Counted from the stretch's first letter, positions 1-32,767 are shown. The stretch: 64,000 nucleotides of DNA from Castor canadensis (GCF_047511655.1 NC_133389.1:155759973-155823972), one strand, 5' to 3'. Notes: generated by a model not told the origin, from the letters alone. Translations and numbers: made by a program.

Positions 1-33
1 CAAATATATACAGATTTTGTTTGGTTTTTTTTG

Positions 34-109
34 TGGTGTTGGAAATCAAATGTAGGGCCTCATGCATGCTAGGAAAGCCCTCTACCACTGAGGAAACCCC
101 TAGCCCTAG
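34..109 (-). repeat. ID SINE
   Basis: Reverse tRNA-Ala-derived ID monomer (GGGCCTCATGCATGCTAGG, then CTACCACTGAGGAAACCCC), directly beyond the NDUFS1 cleavage site. Confidence 0.8.
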
Positions 110-324
110 AATACAGTTTTATTAAGCTATTTAACGTTTACACACAATACAGAAATTTTAAACTGCCAACTTTTTTGATTGCTGCAATACCATTTTCAAG
201 TAAGCATAGTACAACTAAAATATTGTCATTCAGATTTTTTTGAAAGAGATAAATTTCTAAGGGATTACTCCAAAGTAACTGTCCATTCACTCTTTGCAGC
301 AAAACTAGGTTCCTAGTAGATGTT
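100..324 (-). other. NDUFS1: NDUFS1 3' UTR with poly(A) signal
   Basis: A single AATAAA (minus strand) sits at 123-118, about 200 bases after the stop. Cleavage is expected at about 105-95. An inverted ID SINE begins immediately beyond, so the short 3' UTR ends almost exactly at the repeat edge. The exact cleavage position is inferred. Confidence 0.75.
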
Positions 325-22581
<22,257 letters not shown>

Positions 22582-22585
22582 GATG

Positions 22586-23160
22586 CTAAAAATAAAACAA
22601 GGAAGAGTAATATTATTGTAGGCGGAAAAAAACCTCACCTTACAAACGTTTTGGTAGTTTTATGCTTTTAAAATACTCTAAATTCATTGTCATTAAACAT
22701 TCACATGTTTTGATATTTTCCTTCCAATTCTCCAGATGAGAAAACTCATTCTCAGGGTCATTAACTTTGTCAATGTCAAGCAGCTAAGAAAGAGGAGCTA
22801 GTGTATAAATGTGGGCTTTCTGATGCAATCTAAAGGGCAATTTTGTTTTTTTATGACCACAAAGGAATGATAAAACTTAAAACACAATGTAGTAAAATAA
22901 ACGGCAAGTATGCTCATCACTAATAGCTATGTAAAATAAAGCCTACCTTCTATGTCCATTTCCTATCAATATGTACTCTACTACTGTGTATGCTCTAAGA
23001 ACAGTTATCTCCTAAGTGCTCTGGAGAAGTTCTGAGATGGCTTATTAGCCAAAAGGCTTTGATGTGTCTTGAGGGTCATTTTCTGTGCTGGGCAGTATGT
23101 TATCTTACAGATTTGCAATTATCTGCTTATATGCTTGTTCTACCCTAACTATATTATGAA
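22586..23160 (-). other. NDUFS1 intron 1, 3' part
   Basis: AT-rich, no recognisable gene or repeat. TCCAATTCTCCAGATGAGAAAAC may be a MIR trace. Confidence 0.4.
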
Positions 23161-23164
23161 CTTC

Positions 23165-24965
23165 CTGAATCTTTTTTTAAAAAATTTTTTGTGTGGTACT
23201 GGCATTTGAACTCAGGGTCTACACATTGAGCCACTCCACCAGCCTGTTTTTGTGAAGGGTATTTTCCACATAGGGTCTTAAGAACTATTTCCTCGGGCTG
23301 GCTTCGAACCTCAATCCTCCTAATCTCTGCTTCCTGAGTAGCTAGGATTATAGGCATTAGCCTCCAGTGCCTGGCAATCTTTCTGTCTTAAAACCTTTTC
23401 CCAAGGCTAGTACATAATAAGCTTTAAAACAGTGGCTGTCAGCTAGGACCAGGGACAATTTTGTTCCTTAGGGAATAATTGGCAGTGTCTGGAAACATTC
23501 TTGTCACAAGTGGAAAGAAGGTACTGGCATTTAGTGGGTAAAGAGAAGGATGTTGCTAACCATCCTGCAATTAACAGGACGGTTCTCTCAAGTAAGAATT
23601 ATTCAATGTGTCAACAGTGATAAAGTTTAGGGCTGATCTGCACTCAAGAGTATGGGACAGGAAGGCTGCAAGTTTGAGGTTGACTGGGCTACAGAGAGAG
23701 ATACTGTCTCAGAACAAAACGAAAAAACTAAAGGTTTATTGATTTACTAAAATAAATGGGAGTGGACTGCATAAACATTACTACCTAAATAAAGTCACAT
23801 ATAGGCAAACAGAAAGAAGTAACGTGAACTTTTCTGGGATTTTTTTGTGTGTACTCACTTGATCATATGAGTTAAGCACTGAATGTTTTGTTTACCACTT
23901 GATCATATGGCCTAAGCAGCTAAAACTGTGACTTCATTTGGGACTTTTAAGGGTATTAAAAATGAAAATTATGTGATTAGAATGTATTAACATAAAGTTT
24001 CAATAAAAAGTTCCAATAGTTGCAGCAGTACTATTACAATATAGTGCATATACATAAACTTTTAAGCACAAAATTCTGCAAAGTTATCATAGATGATGCA
24101 TAATAAGGAATTTCATTAATTCAGACATCATTAATTTCAATAATTCCTCAGTTACATTAATTCACAGGTTCCGATACTGTATTCATAGACATCGAGTCTG
24201 TTACCTACTAGTGAATATTTTTGGTAAATCAGTTTCTGGTTCTCTACCTGTAAAGAAGAAAGAAAATAATACTTCCTAGGCTGTGTGTTATTACTAGGAG
24301 CTCAATGTTATGTAGTGGCCACAGACAATCAGTTCTAAAGTGCTCTTTTTTGGTGCTCCTTATCTACCAGCACCCACTGAGTAATTACCTTGATTGTTCC
24401 ATTCACTAAACTGCAGGTTTGGACTGGGGATGTAGCTCTGTGGTAGACTGCTTGCCTAGCATGCACAGGGCTCTGGGTTGTATCCCCAACATAGAACAAC
24501 ACAACAAGAAACTGCAGATTAGTAATTAATTTTAGTAATTTGGTCATTTTTCTTTTTTTCAGTAACAACCACAGTGCCCTTACAAAAAACAGTCACCAAA
24601 TGGTCTTATCACCAAGTTGCAGAATGAGTAGTGTCTGTCCTTTTAAAAACTACTGATGGAGCTAGGCATAGTGGCATGATGACAAATGCCTGTAATCCTC
24701 ACAGTCTGGAAGCTGAGGCAGGAGGATTGAGTTTGAGGTCAGGTCACCAGTTTCACTGGTGTACATAGTGAAACCCTGTTTCATAAAAGAAACTACAATC
24801 TGTTGATGTCATATAAAAGTAAATCTGAATTTGCCCAGAGTACTAACAGATTCTACGTCAACAATTGATGGGCTGAGGATGTAGCTCAGTGGTAGAGTAC
24901 CAGCATGTGTAAGGCCTGGGTTCAATTCCCAGCATAATAAATAAACAAACCAGCCAGAACTAGGC
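23165..24965. repeat. SINEs in NDUFS1 intron 1
   Basis: Inverted B1-ID dimer 23175-23375; ID 24423-24495; forward B1 24658-24785; ID 24868-24945. A small B1-like piece lies at 23655-23730. The MER5A fossil is listed separately. Confidence 0.7.
23428..23640 (+). mobile_element. MER5A-type hAT-Charlie DNA transposon fossil
   Basis: Contains the MER5A landmarks in order: CAGTGGCTGTCAGCTAGGACC, TGGCAGTGTCTGGAAACAT, CTGGCATTTAGTGGGTA, GATGTTGCTAACCATCCT and AATTATTCAATGTGTCAACA. Non-autonomous; lies in NDUFS1 intron 1. Confidence 0.8.
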
Positions 24966-26190
24966 TATTTATAGAACATCCAGCATCAAAAGGAACACTG
25001 CACAGCTCCAACATGAGAAATTAATTGATAACACTTTGACAAGTGCTTTAAATATGTCTACCGGGTAGGAATAGAAATAATTACAGTCGTTCCTTCAGAG
25101 GCCTAAACAAACTAGAGTATGTGACAAGATGAACGTGATTTAAGGTGAACAATGCTCAAAGAACTGGTAGAGAGAGACTGGGGGAGGAGGGCTAGCAGGA
25201 TGCAGGCCTACATATCATTTCACCCTTGTGTATTAAGCTTAGTGCTGGACATGAAGCAGATTCAAGTTTTGCTGTTTTGGAATATTTTTGATCCAGAGTC
25301 AATATTATTGACTCTGAGGATGTGGAACCTGCAGATATGGAGGACAACTGTTTCTTTATTAGATGGAAAAATGTGGACGACCAATCACTTCTAAAACTAG
25401 CCTTGACAATTTGCCACATCAGGACTTTTTAACTACACTTTTTCCACTATGTAACCTGCATCCACTCACTTCTCTCCCTCCAAGGTACCACTTTGGGGTA
25501 GACTCTACCGGATTCCAAGTCACCATCATCTCTTTCCAGAGTATTCTAATAGCCTCTTACCAGTTTCCTGGCTTCCACTTTTTACACCAGCCCTTCTCCC
25601 AGTGGCCCTTCCCTCTTTCTGGGCCCTCCCCATTCTTTACATCTTGGCTAAAAGGCTTTTTCTCATGTTTTCCTTACCAGCCTACCTTAACGTTTTCTGA
25701 CTACTCCCTAGTCATATCACCCATTTTATTCTTCCTTACAGACTTAGTTCTGTAAGGAAGAACTAACTAACACATTCAATAACTACTTGCTAAATGATTT
25801 ATATTTCCGATCTCTTAGGTAATTTATAAAAGCCATCTTCCTGACATTAAAAGGTGCAGGTGCTCTGGCTGCCTTCTAACACTACTTAATGATGAAGAAC
25901 TCAATGAAAAAAAGGAACTTGATGTTTATTCACCGGAAACAATTCACGCCACATTTTCTATACTCCGAAGTCCTGTGTAATCATAGTGTGTTTGATCCAA
26001 GGTCTTACAGCACATGCCTTTGCAAGATCTCAAGAGCCTGCAAACAGTGCAGCTGTGTGGATCTCAGTACGACCCTGGGCTAACTTTCCCAAAGTTCTTT
26101 TTGTCATGTGCCCTTCAGTGACAGCGCTACCCAAGGTGGGCAACAGACAAGAGAAAGAACAACCAGGTGTGGACGGCACAGCAACTAAAC
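24966..26190 (-). other. NDUFS1 intron 1, 5' part
   Basis: Unique-looking sequence with a pyrimidine-rich middle (25420-25700). It contains a perfect 14-bp hairpin (25729-25742 with 25749-25762, loop CTTAGT). Open frames of up to 130 codons on the plus strand have no recognisable similarity and are not called. Confidence 0.45.
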
Positions 26191-26579
26191 AAGGATGTAG
26201 GCTCGCGAACAGCAGGTGGAAATGTGGGGAAACGCTCGGAGTTTAGGCCTCAGTCGCTGTGACACGGGTCCTCGCTGGGGGTAAAGCCTCGTCCTCCTGC
26301 AGGGGACGACCGCATTTTTCCGAGGAGGGAAGGAAGGGCGCCCGCAAGCCTGCACTCGCGAGGGCTTCCTGACCCTCCTGCTTTCTGCTCCTTCTGGCCA
26401 GAAACCGAGGATTACAGCCCTCACCTACAGGCTCTCCCGCGTTCCTGAGGCGGCGAGCGGGAGGCGGTGCCCAGTCAAGGACAAGAGGAGAAAGAGTCGC
26501 GCGGGCCAAAAACACAGTGGCGTCAAGAAATAAACCCTGGCCAAGGCACCTCAGCCTTCCCACCTACACACGACCTCAC

Positions 26580-26690
26580 CTTGTCCCCGGAGGGGCCGAG
26601 GCTGCTCTGCCGGCGCGTTGGGATCACACTGACCCCCTCAGAAACCCGGTCGTTTATCCAATATGGCGGCCTCGGCTAACTCCGTCAGCG
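26580..26690 (-). other. NDUFS1: NDUFS1 non-coding exon 1 (candidate)
   Basis: Exon 2 has an acceptor just before the ATG, so an upstream 5' UTR exon is required. On the minus strand the sequence from about 26690 down to 26580 ends in a consensus donor, ACAAG|GTGAGG, and contains a YY1-type GCCGCCATATTGG near its start. A second donor-like CTGTAG|GTGAGG near 26421 is an alternative. The start site is inferred from motif position, not seen. Confidence 0.55.
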
Positions 26691-27108
26691 GGTCCTGGAC
26701 AACGGAAAGCCAAGAGGGACCAGAAACCCCAGATTCGACAATTTCCGGCTTGAGGTGACTTCGGCGATTTCCGTCAGCCCGACAGGGGGCGGGGAGAAGG
26801 CGGGAAGAGGCGGGAACTAGGGCTTGGACCTGCAGTTCCGCCGGAAGTGACTGAGCCTCGGAGGCCGAGTCTTTCGGTCATCTCCGGCCCTTCAAGGGGC
26901 GGTTCCCTTAATTTTCGGAATTTGCGGAGGTAGGAATTTAAGAAATGTTCCTTCATTAATTTATTTCCAAATACATGTAAAGTCCCGAGGGCAATTTGTG
27001 AGCCACTTAGTTCAGAACTCTTGAGTTTTTATGTAGAAGAATGAGACTAGTAGCGTACTTTGACCTTTAACCTTCAGCCGGTGCAGCGGAGGGAAACGCC
27101 TCCGTCTC

Positions 27109-27155
27109 TATATAAGGAATTTTCCGGGCGCTTTGGCCTCTTTTTTCCCTCTCTT
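27109..27155 (+). promoter_or_regulatory. EEF1B2: EEF1B2 core promoter: TATA box and 5'TOP start
   Basis: TATATAAG lies at 27109-27116. About 31 bases downstream, at 27140, a C is followed by an unbroken pyrimidine run (TTTTTTCCCTCTCTT, 27141-27155). This is the arrangement of terminal oligopyrimidine mRNAs, which encode ribosomal proteins and elongation factors and are translated under mTORC1/LARP1 control. The start at 27140 is inferred from this geometry. Confidence 0.8.
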
Positions 27156-27224
27156 AGCTCTAGGCGCAGGCTTGTGGCGCTCTTTCCCTTTGCTTTTTCC
27201 CAGCTCCCGGATCCAGCCGAAGCA

Positions 27225-27304
27225 ATGGGTTTCGGAGACCTGAAAAGCCCCGCCGGCCTCCAGGTGCTCAATGATTACCTGGCGGATAAGAGCTACATCG
27301 AGGG
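27225..27304 (+). CDS. EEF1B2: EEF1B2 coding exon 1
   Basis: Residues 1-26 and two bases of Gly27. The ATG context is AGCAATGG. The donor is GG|GTGAGT. The 5' UTR from about 27140 appears to lie in the same exon, because no donor is needed between the start site and the ATG. Confidence 0.96.
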
Positions 27305-29781
27305 GTGAGTGGCCTGGGCGGCGAGGAAGCTCCTGCGGCCGGGGCCACGTGGCGCAGCCGCCGCTGGCGCGGGAGGGAGGAGGCCGAGCTGCGAGGGTTG
27401 GAGCGGTGAAGTATGCATGGTTTCCACCTGCTGGGTTCAGCCAGGTCTTTCCGCGTCTTTGCCCGGTTAGTAAATGTTAACTTAGTTACCTTGGAGATTG
27501 CAGTCTTTTTTTTTTTTTTTTTTCTGTGGCACTGGGGTTTGAACTCAGAGCCTCACACATTGCTATGCAGGCGCTCTACCTGTTGAGCCATTCTGCGAGC
27601 CTAAGATGGCAAATTTGAGACGTCCGAAGTGGAGGGCATTCCTTGAGATAGCCCCGCACCCCAAACAAATGGTCTCTAATCTTCAGCAGCTTCTAGTGAA
27701 GAACTATTATAGCAGCTTAGGTAGCTCGGTGATGAACAGACGAGTTCCCACTAATTAGTTTGGTGAATATAGGGTTTGTCATTTATTTGATGGCATTTGT
27801 GTCTTTATTTCAAGGGTGTGTGTAATTTTTTTTTTTCTTTTAATCACGGCAGGTATGTGCCATCACAAGCAGATGTGGCAGTATTTGAAGCAGTCTCTGG
27901 CCCACCACCTGCTGACTTGTGTCATGCTCTGCGTTGGTATAATCATATAAAGTCTTATGAAAAGGAAAAGGCCAGGTAAATGTATCTTTGAAAATACCTG
28001 AAGAATAAGAGTGCTTTCTAAGCTAAATCAAGATTTTCACACGACAAAATTGGATTCAGGCAACTTTAGCTTTGTTGGGATATTGTAAATTTCTTTGTGA
28101 CTTTAGAAGGCCAAGAGACTGAAGTCCTCCATTTTTTCACAGAACAGGTAGAACATGGACAACAGCAGTTCATCTTTTCCCCTGACCTGGGGGGGCCACC
28201 GCTGGGGTGAGAGGGTGGCTCAGTCATTCAGTCCTTGGCCATTCTTCTGAAACTGTCAACAAGGGTGGATGTTTGGGGAAGTGGACTGCAGTTCACTAAG
28301 AATGGAACTGAGCATACTTAATGAGATCTCAAACAGAGATGTTGATACTGAAAGAGTAAATCATAGTGAGTATTGAATGTAACATCTCACATGGTACTAA
28401 TGTTTGTTGGGTAAGGAGTTGGACATAATAGACTTGTTTACCTGGGATTGTGTTAAAAGGGTAAATAACTACTACAAAAGGGATCTAGGATAGTGATGAA
28501 AACAAGTGCTCTAGTATTATACACCAACCTAAATACTGGTCATATTTAATTTGTTTTTGCAAGCCTGCCAGGTGTGAAGAAATCTTTGGGCAAGTATGGC
28601 CCTGTCAATGTGGGAGACACCACAGGAAGTGGAGCTGCAGATAGCAAAGATGACGACGACATTGATCTCTTTGGGTCTGATGATGAGGAGGTATGAATTT
28701 TGGTAAATTGACATAGTGTATAAGCATAGATGCTATAGCCAAATTACTGGGATTTGAATCCTGGCTTCACTCAATTGTCTTCCTTTAAAAAATTCTCACT
28801 GGTTATATGATGAATAAAATCAAATCACCATCTTTCGGCTGAGCTCGTGATGGATTTGCTTTTTTCTGACAAAGCTGGTCATTTTTGTGATGACCCCATC
28901 ACCAATTTCAAGCAGAGGGACAATGACAGCTTTGTGAAATATGTTAAAAATTTTTCCATACAGGAAAGCGAAGAAGCAAAGAAGCTAAGGGAAGAACGCC
29001 TTGCACAGTATGAGTCAAAGAAAGCCAAAAGTAAGTCCTTTTGTAATTAGTGTTTGTTTCCTCTTCATTTGTTTCAATGCTCCACCCCAAAGTAATATCC
29101 ATGTTCACTGAATGGATCAGTAGTTTGAAAACTGTCCATGAAGGTTCTTCTGTATAAAATTTCCACAGCTACTGGTCTGCAGCTGTTCTTAATGGTAGCA
29201 GTTGTGGCATTCCTCTGTGGGAAAAGAAACTGTCATACAATTAAAAGCCTCTTTCTTAACTAAATGGAAAGTGGGCATGTGAATGACAGACACAAGATAT
29301 ATTCTGAAGTTTGGTTTGGCTGAGGAGATGATATATTTCAAAATGAGTTGATTTGGACTAGGTGAAAAAATACATACAAATGACTAATGCTGTTTCTTAC
29401 TCTTCTAGAACCTGCACTTGTTGCCAAGTCTTCCATCTTACTAGATGTGAAACCCTGGGATGATGAGACAGATATGGCAAAACTAGAGGAGTGCGTCAGA
29501 AGCATTCAAGCAGATGGCTTAGTCTGGGGATCTTGTGAGTTTAGCCTTTGCATTTTGAAATTGGAATTTGTAATTTGCTCATTAACAAACTTTTCTAACA
29601 TTTTTTGTTGTTGCTGCTCTTTTTAGCTAAGCTGGTTCCAGTGGGGTATGGAATTAAAAAACTTCAAATACAGTGTGTAGTTGAAGATGATAAAGTTGGA
29701 ACAGATATGCTGGAGGAACAGATCACTGCTTTTGAGGACTATGTGCAGTCCATGGACGTGGCTGCTTTTAACAAGATCTAA
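27225..29781 (+). CDS. EEF1B2: EEF1B2, translation elongation factor eEF1B beta (alpha-type GEF) (whole spliced CDS)
   Basis: EEF1B2 is the guanine-nucleotide exchange subunit that recharges eEF1A with GTP during cytoplasmic translation elongation, within the eEF1B complex. Six coding exons (27225-27304, 27853-27975, 28564-28690, 28964-29030, 29409-29534, 29627-29781) total 678 nt, giving 225 residues plus TAA, the usual length. The N-terminal GST-like part (starts [20 protein letters not shown]) comes first. An acidic linker follows around residues 94-115 ([19 protein letters not shown]), with the CK2-type Ser106. The catalytic exchange domain is about residues 134-225 and ends DVAAFNKI. All junctions are GT-AG and there are no disabling changes. 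The gene is head-to-head with NDUFS1 and hosts snoRNAs in its introns. Confidence 0.98.
27505..27605 (-). repeat. ID-type SINE in EEF1B2 intron 1
   Basis: A T run followed by GGCACTGGGGTTTGAACTCA and CACTCTACC-type sequence, inverted, within 200 bases of the CpG island edge. Confidence 0.8.
27853..27975 (+). CDS. EEF1B2: EEF1B2 coding exon 2
   Basis: Residues 27-67 and part of Ser68 ([20 protein letters not shown], then [17 protein letters not shown]). The acceptor is GGCAG, the donor GTAAAT. Confidence 0.97.
27976..28563 (+). other. EEF1B2 intron 2
   Basis: Intron without SINEs. Apart from the weak H/ACA-like structure near its middle I see no recognisable repeat or gene. Confidence 0.6.
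28286..28394 (+). ncRNA. Possible extra H/ACA-type RNA in EEF1B2 intron 2 (weak)
   Basis: A perfect 8-bp stem (GAGATGTT 28336-28343 with AACATCTC 28381-28388) is followed at once by ACA (28389-28391) and three bases, the placing of an H/ACA 3' end. Upstream is a second hairpin (CAGTTC 28289-28294 with GAACTG 28305-28310). No canonical H box is visible between them and the pseudouridylation pocket looks one-sided. It may be chance. Confidence 0.2.
28564..28690 (+). CDS. EEF1B2: EEF1B2 coding exon 3 (acidic linker)
   Basis: Residues 68-110. It starts [13 protein letters not shown] and ends in the acidic tract [14 protein letters not shown]. Residues 81-84 (PVNV) differ from the PADV recalled for human, in the variable linker. 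Confidence 0.97.
28802..28874 (+). ncRNA. SNORD51: SNORD51 (U51) box C/D snoRNA in EEF1B2 intron 3
   Basis: Box C ATGATGA is at 28807-28813, box D' CTGA at 28839-28842, box C' GTGATGG at 28847-28853 and box D CTGA at 28866-28869. The element before D' (CACCATCTTTCGG) is complementary to the 28S rRNA stretch CCGAAAGATGGTG. The fifth base upstream of D' selects an adenosine there, which agrees with the known U51 target (28S A1511 in human numbering) for 2'-O-methylation. The spacer to the 3' splice site is about 95 bases. Confidence 0.93.
28964..29030 (+). CDS. EEF1B2: EEF1B2 coding exon 4
   Basis: Residues 111-132 plus one base of Lys133 ([20 protein letters not shown]). The upstream frame that seems to start at 28847 reads through the SNORD51-bearing intron and is not coding. 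Confidence 0.97.
29111..29242 (+). ncRNA. SNORA41: SNORA41-like H/ACA snoRNA in EEF1B2 intron 4
   Basis: The first hairpin pairs ATGGA with TCCAT around an inner CAGT/ACTG. It is followed by an H box of form ANANNA (ATAAAA, 29154-29159). A second hairpin pairs CCACAG with CTGTGG (near 29163-29168 and 29215-29220). ACA at 29237-29239 is followed by three bases. EEF1B2 is the known host of SNORA41, which supports the name. The ACA lies farther from the second stem than usual and I did not match a guide pocket, so the exact ends are uncertain. Confidence 0.65.
29409..29534 (+). CDS. EEF1B2: EEF1B2 coding exon 5 (exchange domain)
   Basis: Residues 133-174 and one base of Ser175 ([20 protein letters not shown], then [14 protein letters not shown]). 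Followed by a 92-bp intron. Confidence 0.97.
29627..29781 (+). CDS. EEF1B2: EEF1B2 coding exon 6 (exchange domain, stop)
   Basis: Residues 175-225 ([16 protein letters not shown] through [13 protein letters not shown]) and TAA at 29779-29781. Confidence 0.97.
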
Positions 29782-29816
29782 AATCTATCCTGAAATAAAA
29801 GCTTGAAAGATGATTC
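29782..29816 (+). terminator. EEF1B2: EEF1B2 3' UTR and poly(A) signal
   Basis: AATAAA at 29794-29799, only 13 bases after the stop, implies a very short 3' UTR ending near 29815. A SINE starts directly beyond it. Confidence 0.85.
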
Positions 29817-29824
29817 TTGGGGTT

Positions 29825-30950
29825 TTTTTCTTTTTTTTTTTTGTGGGACTGGGGTTTGAACTCAGGGTTTCTGAGCTTGCAGAGCACACATAATGCTTGA
29901 ACCACACCTCCAGTTCATTTTGTTCTAGTTATTTTGCCTTGACTGGCCTTGAACCCTGATCTTAACCTAAATAGCTAGGATTGCATGCCTGAGCCACTGG
30001 TATCCCAGCTGACTCTTGGTTCTAGAGTCTTAAATCAGGGATGCTGTATATATTTCTTTTTGTTCAGAGGAAAGGAATTGAGTGGCTATATAATTGATTT
30101 GACATTCTTTGCTATTTTGTTTTTGGTGTAATGGGGTTTGAACTCAGGGAAGTACTCTACCACTTGAGCCAATCAGCAGTTGTGAGGTTCTGTCCTCATT
30201 AGTGATGCCTTCAGCAATTTGGGATTAGTTGACTAAAAAATTAACAGACCTCACTTAAAGATTATGTTAAGTGTTTGGAAATACCAGATATGCAACAGTG
30301 CCCAAGAACACCTAGCCCAGAGGGAAATCAGGGATGGCTTCCCAGAATTTGTATGAATTATAACTACTTAATAAACATTGCCGATTTTAAATAATGTCTT
30401 ATGCTGTAAAGGAAGAAGTTTTTATGGGTTTTTTTTTTTTTTGGTGCTACTGGGGATTGAACTCAGCCCTTAGACAGGTGCTCTATCACTTGAGCCACTC
30501 CATCAGCCCTTTATTGTAGAGTATTTTTGAGATAGGGGTTCTCTTTTGTTGCCTGGCCTGGCTTTGAATGAACAACAGCCCTCCAGATACCTGCCTTCCC
30601 CAAGGAGCTAGGATTCCAGACTTGGGAGACATTGCTACACTGCCTGAAGAACTTGTTAGTTGTTGGGAATGTGATCTGGAGTTAGCACCATGTTCTAGGA
30701 GGCACATACATGTAACTTTTCCAGGCTTTCCTTGAAACTTCACTTTGTAGTAAAGGAACATGTGCTTAGGTGTGGGTTATTTCAGTTGGATTTGGAAATC
30801 TGAACTTGGTGCTGCAGTTAAAAAATACTGGGACAGGTTAGGATGATAAGTCAAATACTGGCAACAGCTACTTTTGTTTTTTGGTGGTGCTGGGCCTTGT
30901 ACTGCCACATAAGCACTCTACCACTGACAATATCCCCAGCCCTCACGCTG
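29825..30950 (-). repeat. SINEs downstream of EEF1B2
   Basis: Inverted ID unit plus B1 remnant 29830-30010; ID unit 30118-30180; ID unit with B1 remnant 30430-30640; ID 30882-30945. 30185-30425 and 30640-30880 show nothing recognisable. Confidence 0.7.
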
Positions 30951-31246
30951 CATCTCAATAATCTGAGGTATGAGTAACTTGATATATATGTGTATGTGTG
31001 TATTTTTGACAGTAATGTTTACAGATGGAGTTTGAGAATGTAAAGGTTTCCTTGTTTAAATGATTTGGATCAATTTTTACATTCAATCAGACAATGATCA
31101 GTGGTTTTATGTTGTGATTACCTTAAGTCTGGAAAACTTTACGTAAGGATTTGCTTAATCAGATGCATATACCATTGAATAAAACCTTCACTAAGCAATA
31201 TTTTTAGTCCAACAGACCTTACCTAAAAGGGGAATTTTCATGAGAG

Positions 31247-31262
31247 CCAGCAGAGGGCAGCA
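31247..31262 (+). promoter_or_regulatory. CTCF-like core motif
   Basis: CCAGCAGAGGGCAGCA matches the CTCF core (CCASYAGRKGGCRS) closely. It lies between EEF1B2 and GPR1, in the first of two diverged sequence copies. Confidence 0.55.
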
Positions 31263-31270
31263 CTTTGTTT

Positions 31271-32120
31271 TCTGGAGAACCAGAGAGCTTGGGATACTGA
31301 AAATGACAAAATACTGCAGGGATCACTGGTGTAAAGGTATACTTTATTAGTCTTTACTGGTGTCTGTATAAACAGGAACACAAGGTAGAAATACATCTGT
31401 TGTCCATGCATTCTCTTTATGAAATACTGAGATTGGGCCAGCCTGTTCACCATCTATAATCATACATACCCAGAATTTTCCAAAAATGCACTTAATTGTA
31501 TAGAGGACTAAAGATGGACACAAGTTTCTTGACTTGCCATCAAGAGGTGGGGTTCTATGTCCTTTCCCCTTGAACCTGAGCTGGCCTAGGCCTGCTTTGG
31601 CCAATAGAGTGGGATGGATGTAATACTGTGCCATTCAAGCCTTTTAGAGGATTAGAAATGTCCACCTTGATCTCTGAGCCACACTGAAGGGCCATTTTGG
31701 AATAAATTCATGGGAAGGAGGACAGGGCAGGAGCTGCTCAGCCAGCCCCCCAGCTACTCCAAGTCTCAGCTGTTTGTATCCTCATATTCCCGTGAGGCTC
31801 CTGACAGGGAAACAGAGAGAAACTTCCTTTCTGTGTCCTCAGAATTGTGACATTACTAACTTACTGTTTTGAGCAACTAAGTTTTGGGGCAGCTTACTAA
31901 GCATCAATTAACGAATTGAAGTTATAAACTTAGTATAAACCAGCTATTTAATTCATAAAGGTATATAGCGATGTCATTTATTGAGTATACATGCATTTTA
32001 AGAAAATAACAGGTTACTTCTGCAAAATTAAAATGAATTTAAGCAAATACATTTTAACACAAAGTTATGTATGTACATATACCCATATATATACATATAT
32101 ACATACATATATGTGGGTTT
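31271..32120. other. Intergenic sequence between EEF1B2 and GPR1
   Basis: No gene recognised. A TA/TACA-rich simple repeat lies at 32065-32115. Minus-strand AATAAA hexamers at 31977-31982 and 31342-31347 are possible GPR1 poly(A) signals, but neither can be assigned from sequence alone. Confidence 0.4.
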
Positions 32121-32124
32121 GTTT

Positions 32125-32510
32125 TGGTTTTTTTTTTTTTTTTTTGGACAGTATTGGGGTTTGGACTCAGGACCTTATATTTACAGGGCAGGCACTCTAC
32201 CATCTGATCCACACCCCTAGCCTGTTTTTGCCTTTAGTTATTTTTTCTGATAGGGTCTCTAGTTTTTGCCCAGGTTGGCCTTGAACCATGATTCTCCTGT
32301 CTATGCCTCCCACAAAGTTGGAATTATAGGTGTGAACTATTGTGACTGGCTCTAGTTATATATTTATATTAAGATTTTTAAAAAGTTAAGATTAACCAGG
32401 TATGGTGGCATGTGTTTGTACTCCCAGCAGTCGGGAGGCTGAGGCAGGGGGATCGCTATTTCAAGGCCAGTTGGGCTACATAACAAGACCTTGTCTCAAA
32501 AACAAAACCC
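32125..32510. repeat. SINEs downstream of GPR1
   Basis: Inverted ID unit plus B1 (32130-32350) starting in a 20-base T run, and a forward B1 (32395-32505). Confidence 0.75.
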
Positions 32511-32767
32511 TGCTATTGCTTCAACAGTGATGATTGATCTGCTGTGGTAAACTTTGTGTTATAAAAGAGGATTTGTTTGGACTCAAGTGGTACAGTGCCT
32601 GCTTTGCAAGCATGAAGCCCAGAGTTCAAACCCCACAGGGGGAAGCAAAGGATTTGTTCGATCAAGTTCATATTTTGCTGAATAAAATCTTTGCTTAGCA
32701 GTATTCAGTATGACAGACCCACCCTAAACTTATGGAAGAAATGTGCAGGTTGTCAGTGTCAAGAAAG

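Larger units (their letters stand above)
26190..27420. promoter_or_regulatory. CpG-island bidirectional promoter of NDUFS1 and EEF1B2
   Basis: CpG is frequent here and rare in the flanking introns. The two genes are transcribed outward, with starts about 450 bp apart (near 26690 minus and 27140 plus). Motifs read directly: YY1-like AATATGGCGGC ending at 26670, an Sp1-type GC box at 26785-26794, two E2F-like GGCGGGAA at 26799-26806 and 26809-26816, and an ETS/GABP CCGGAAGTG at 26841-26849. ETS/GABP and YY1 sites are common in promoters of nuclear genes for respiratory subunits. Occupancy is not shown by sequence. Confidence 0.85.

Noticed and set aside
26415-26425. Alternative minus-strand donor CTGTAG|GTGAGG for NDUFS1 exon 1
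   Set aside because: Possible, but the donor at 26580 is a better consensus and nearer the predicted start. It was kept only as an alternative.
28884-28940. Box C-like GTGATGA and small hairpin GTGATG/CATCAC just after SNORD51
   Set aside because: There is no CTGA box D downstream before the exon, so it does not form a box C/D snoRNA.
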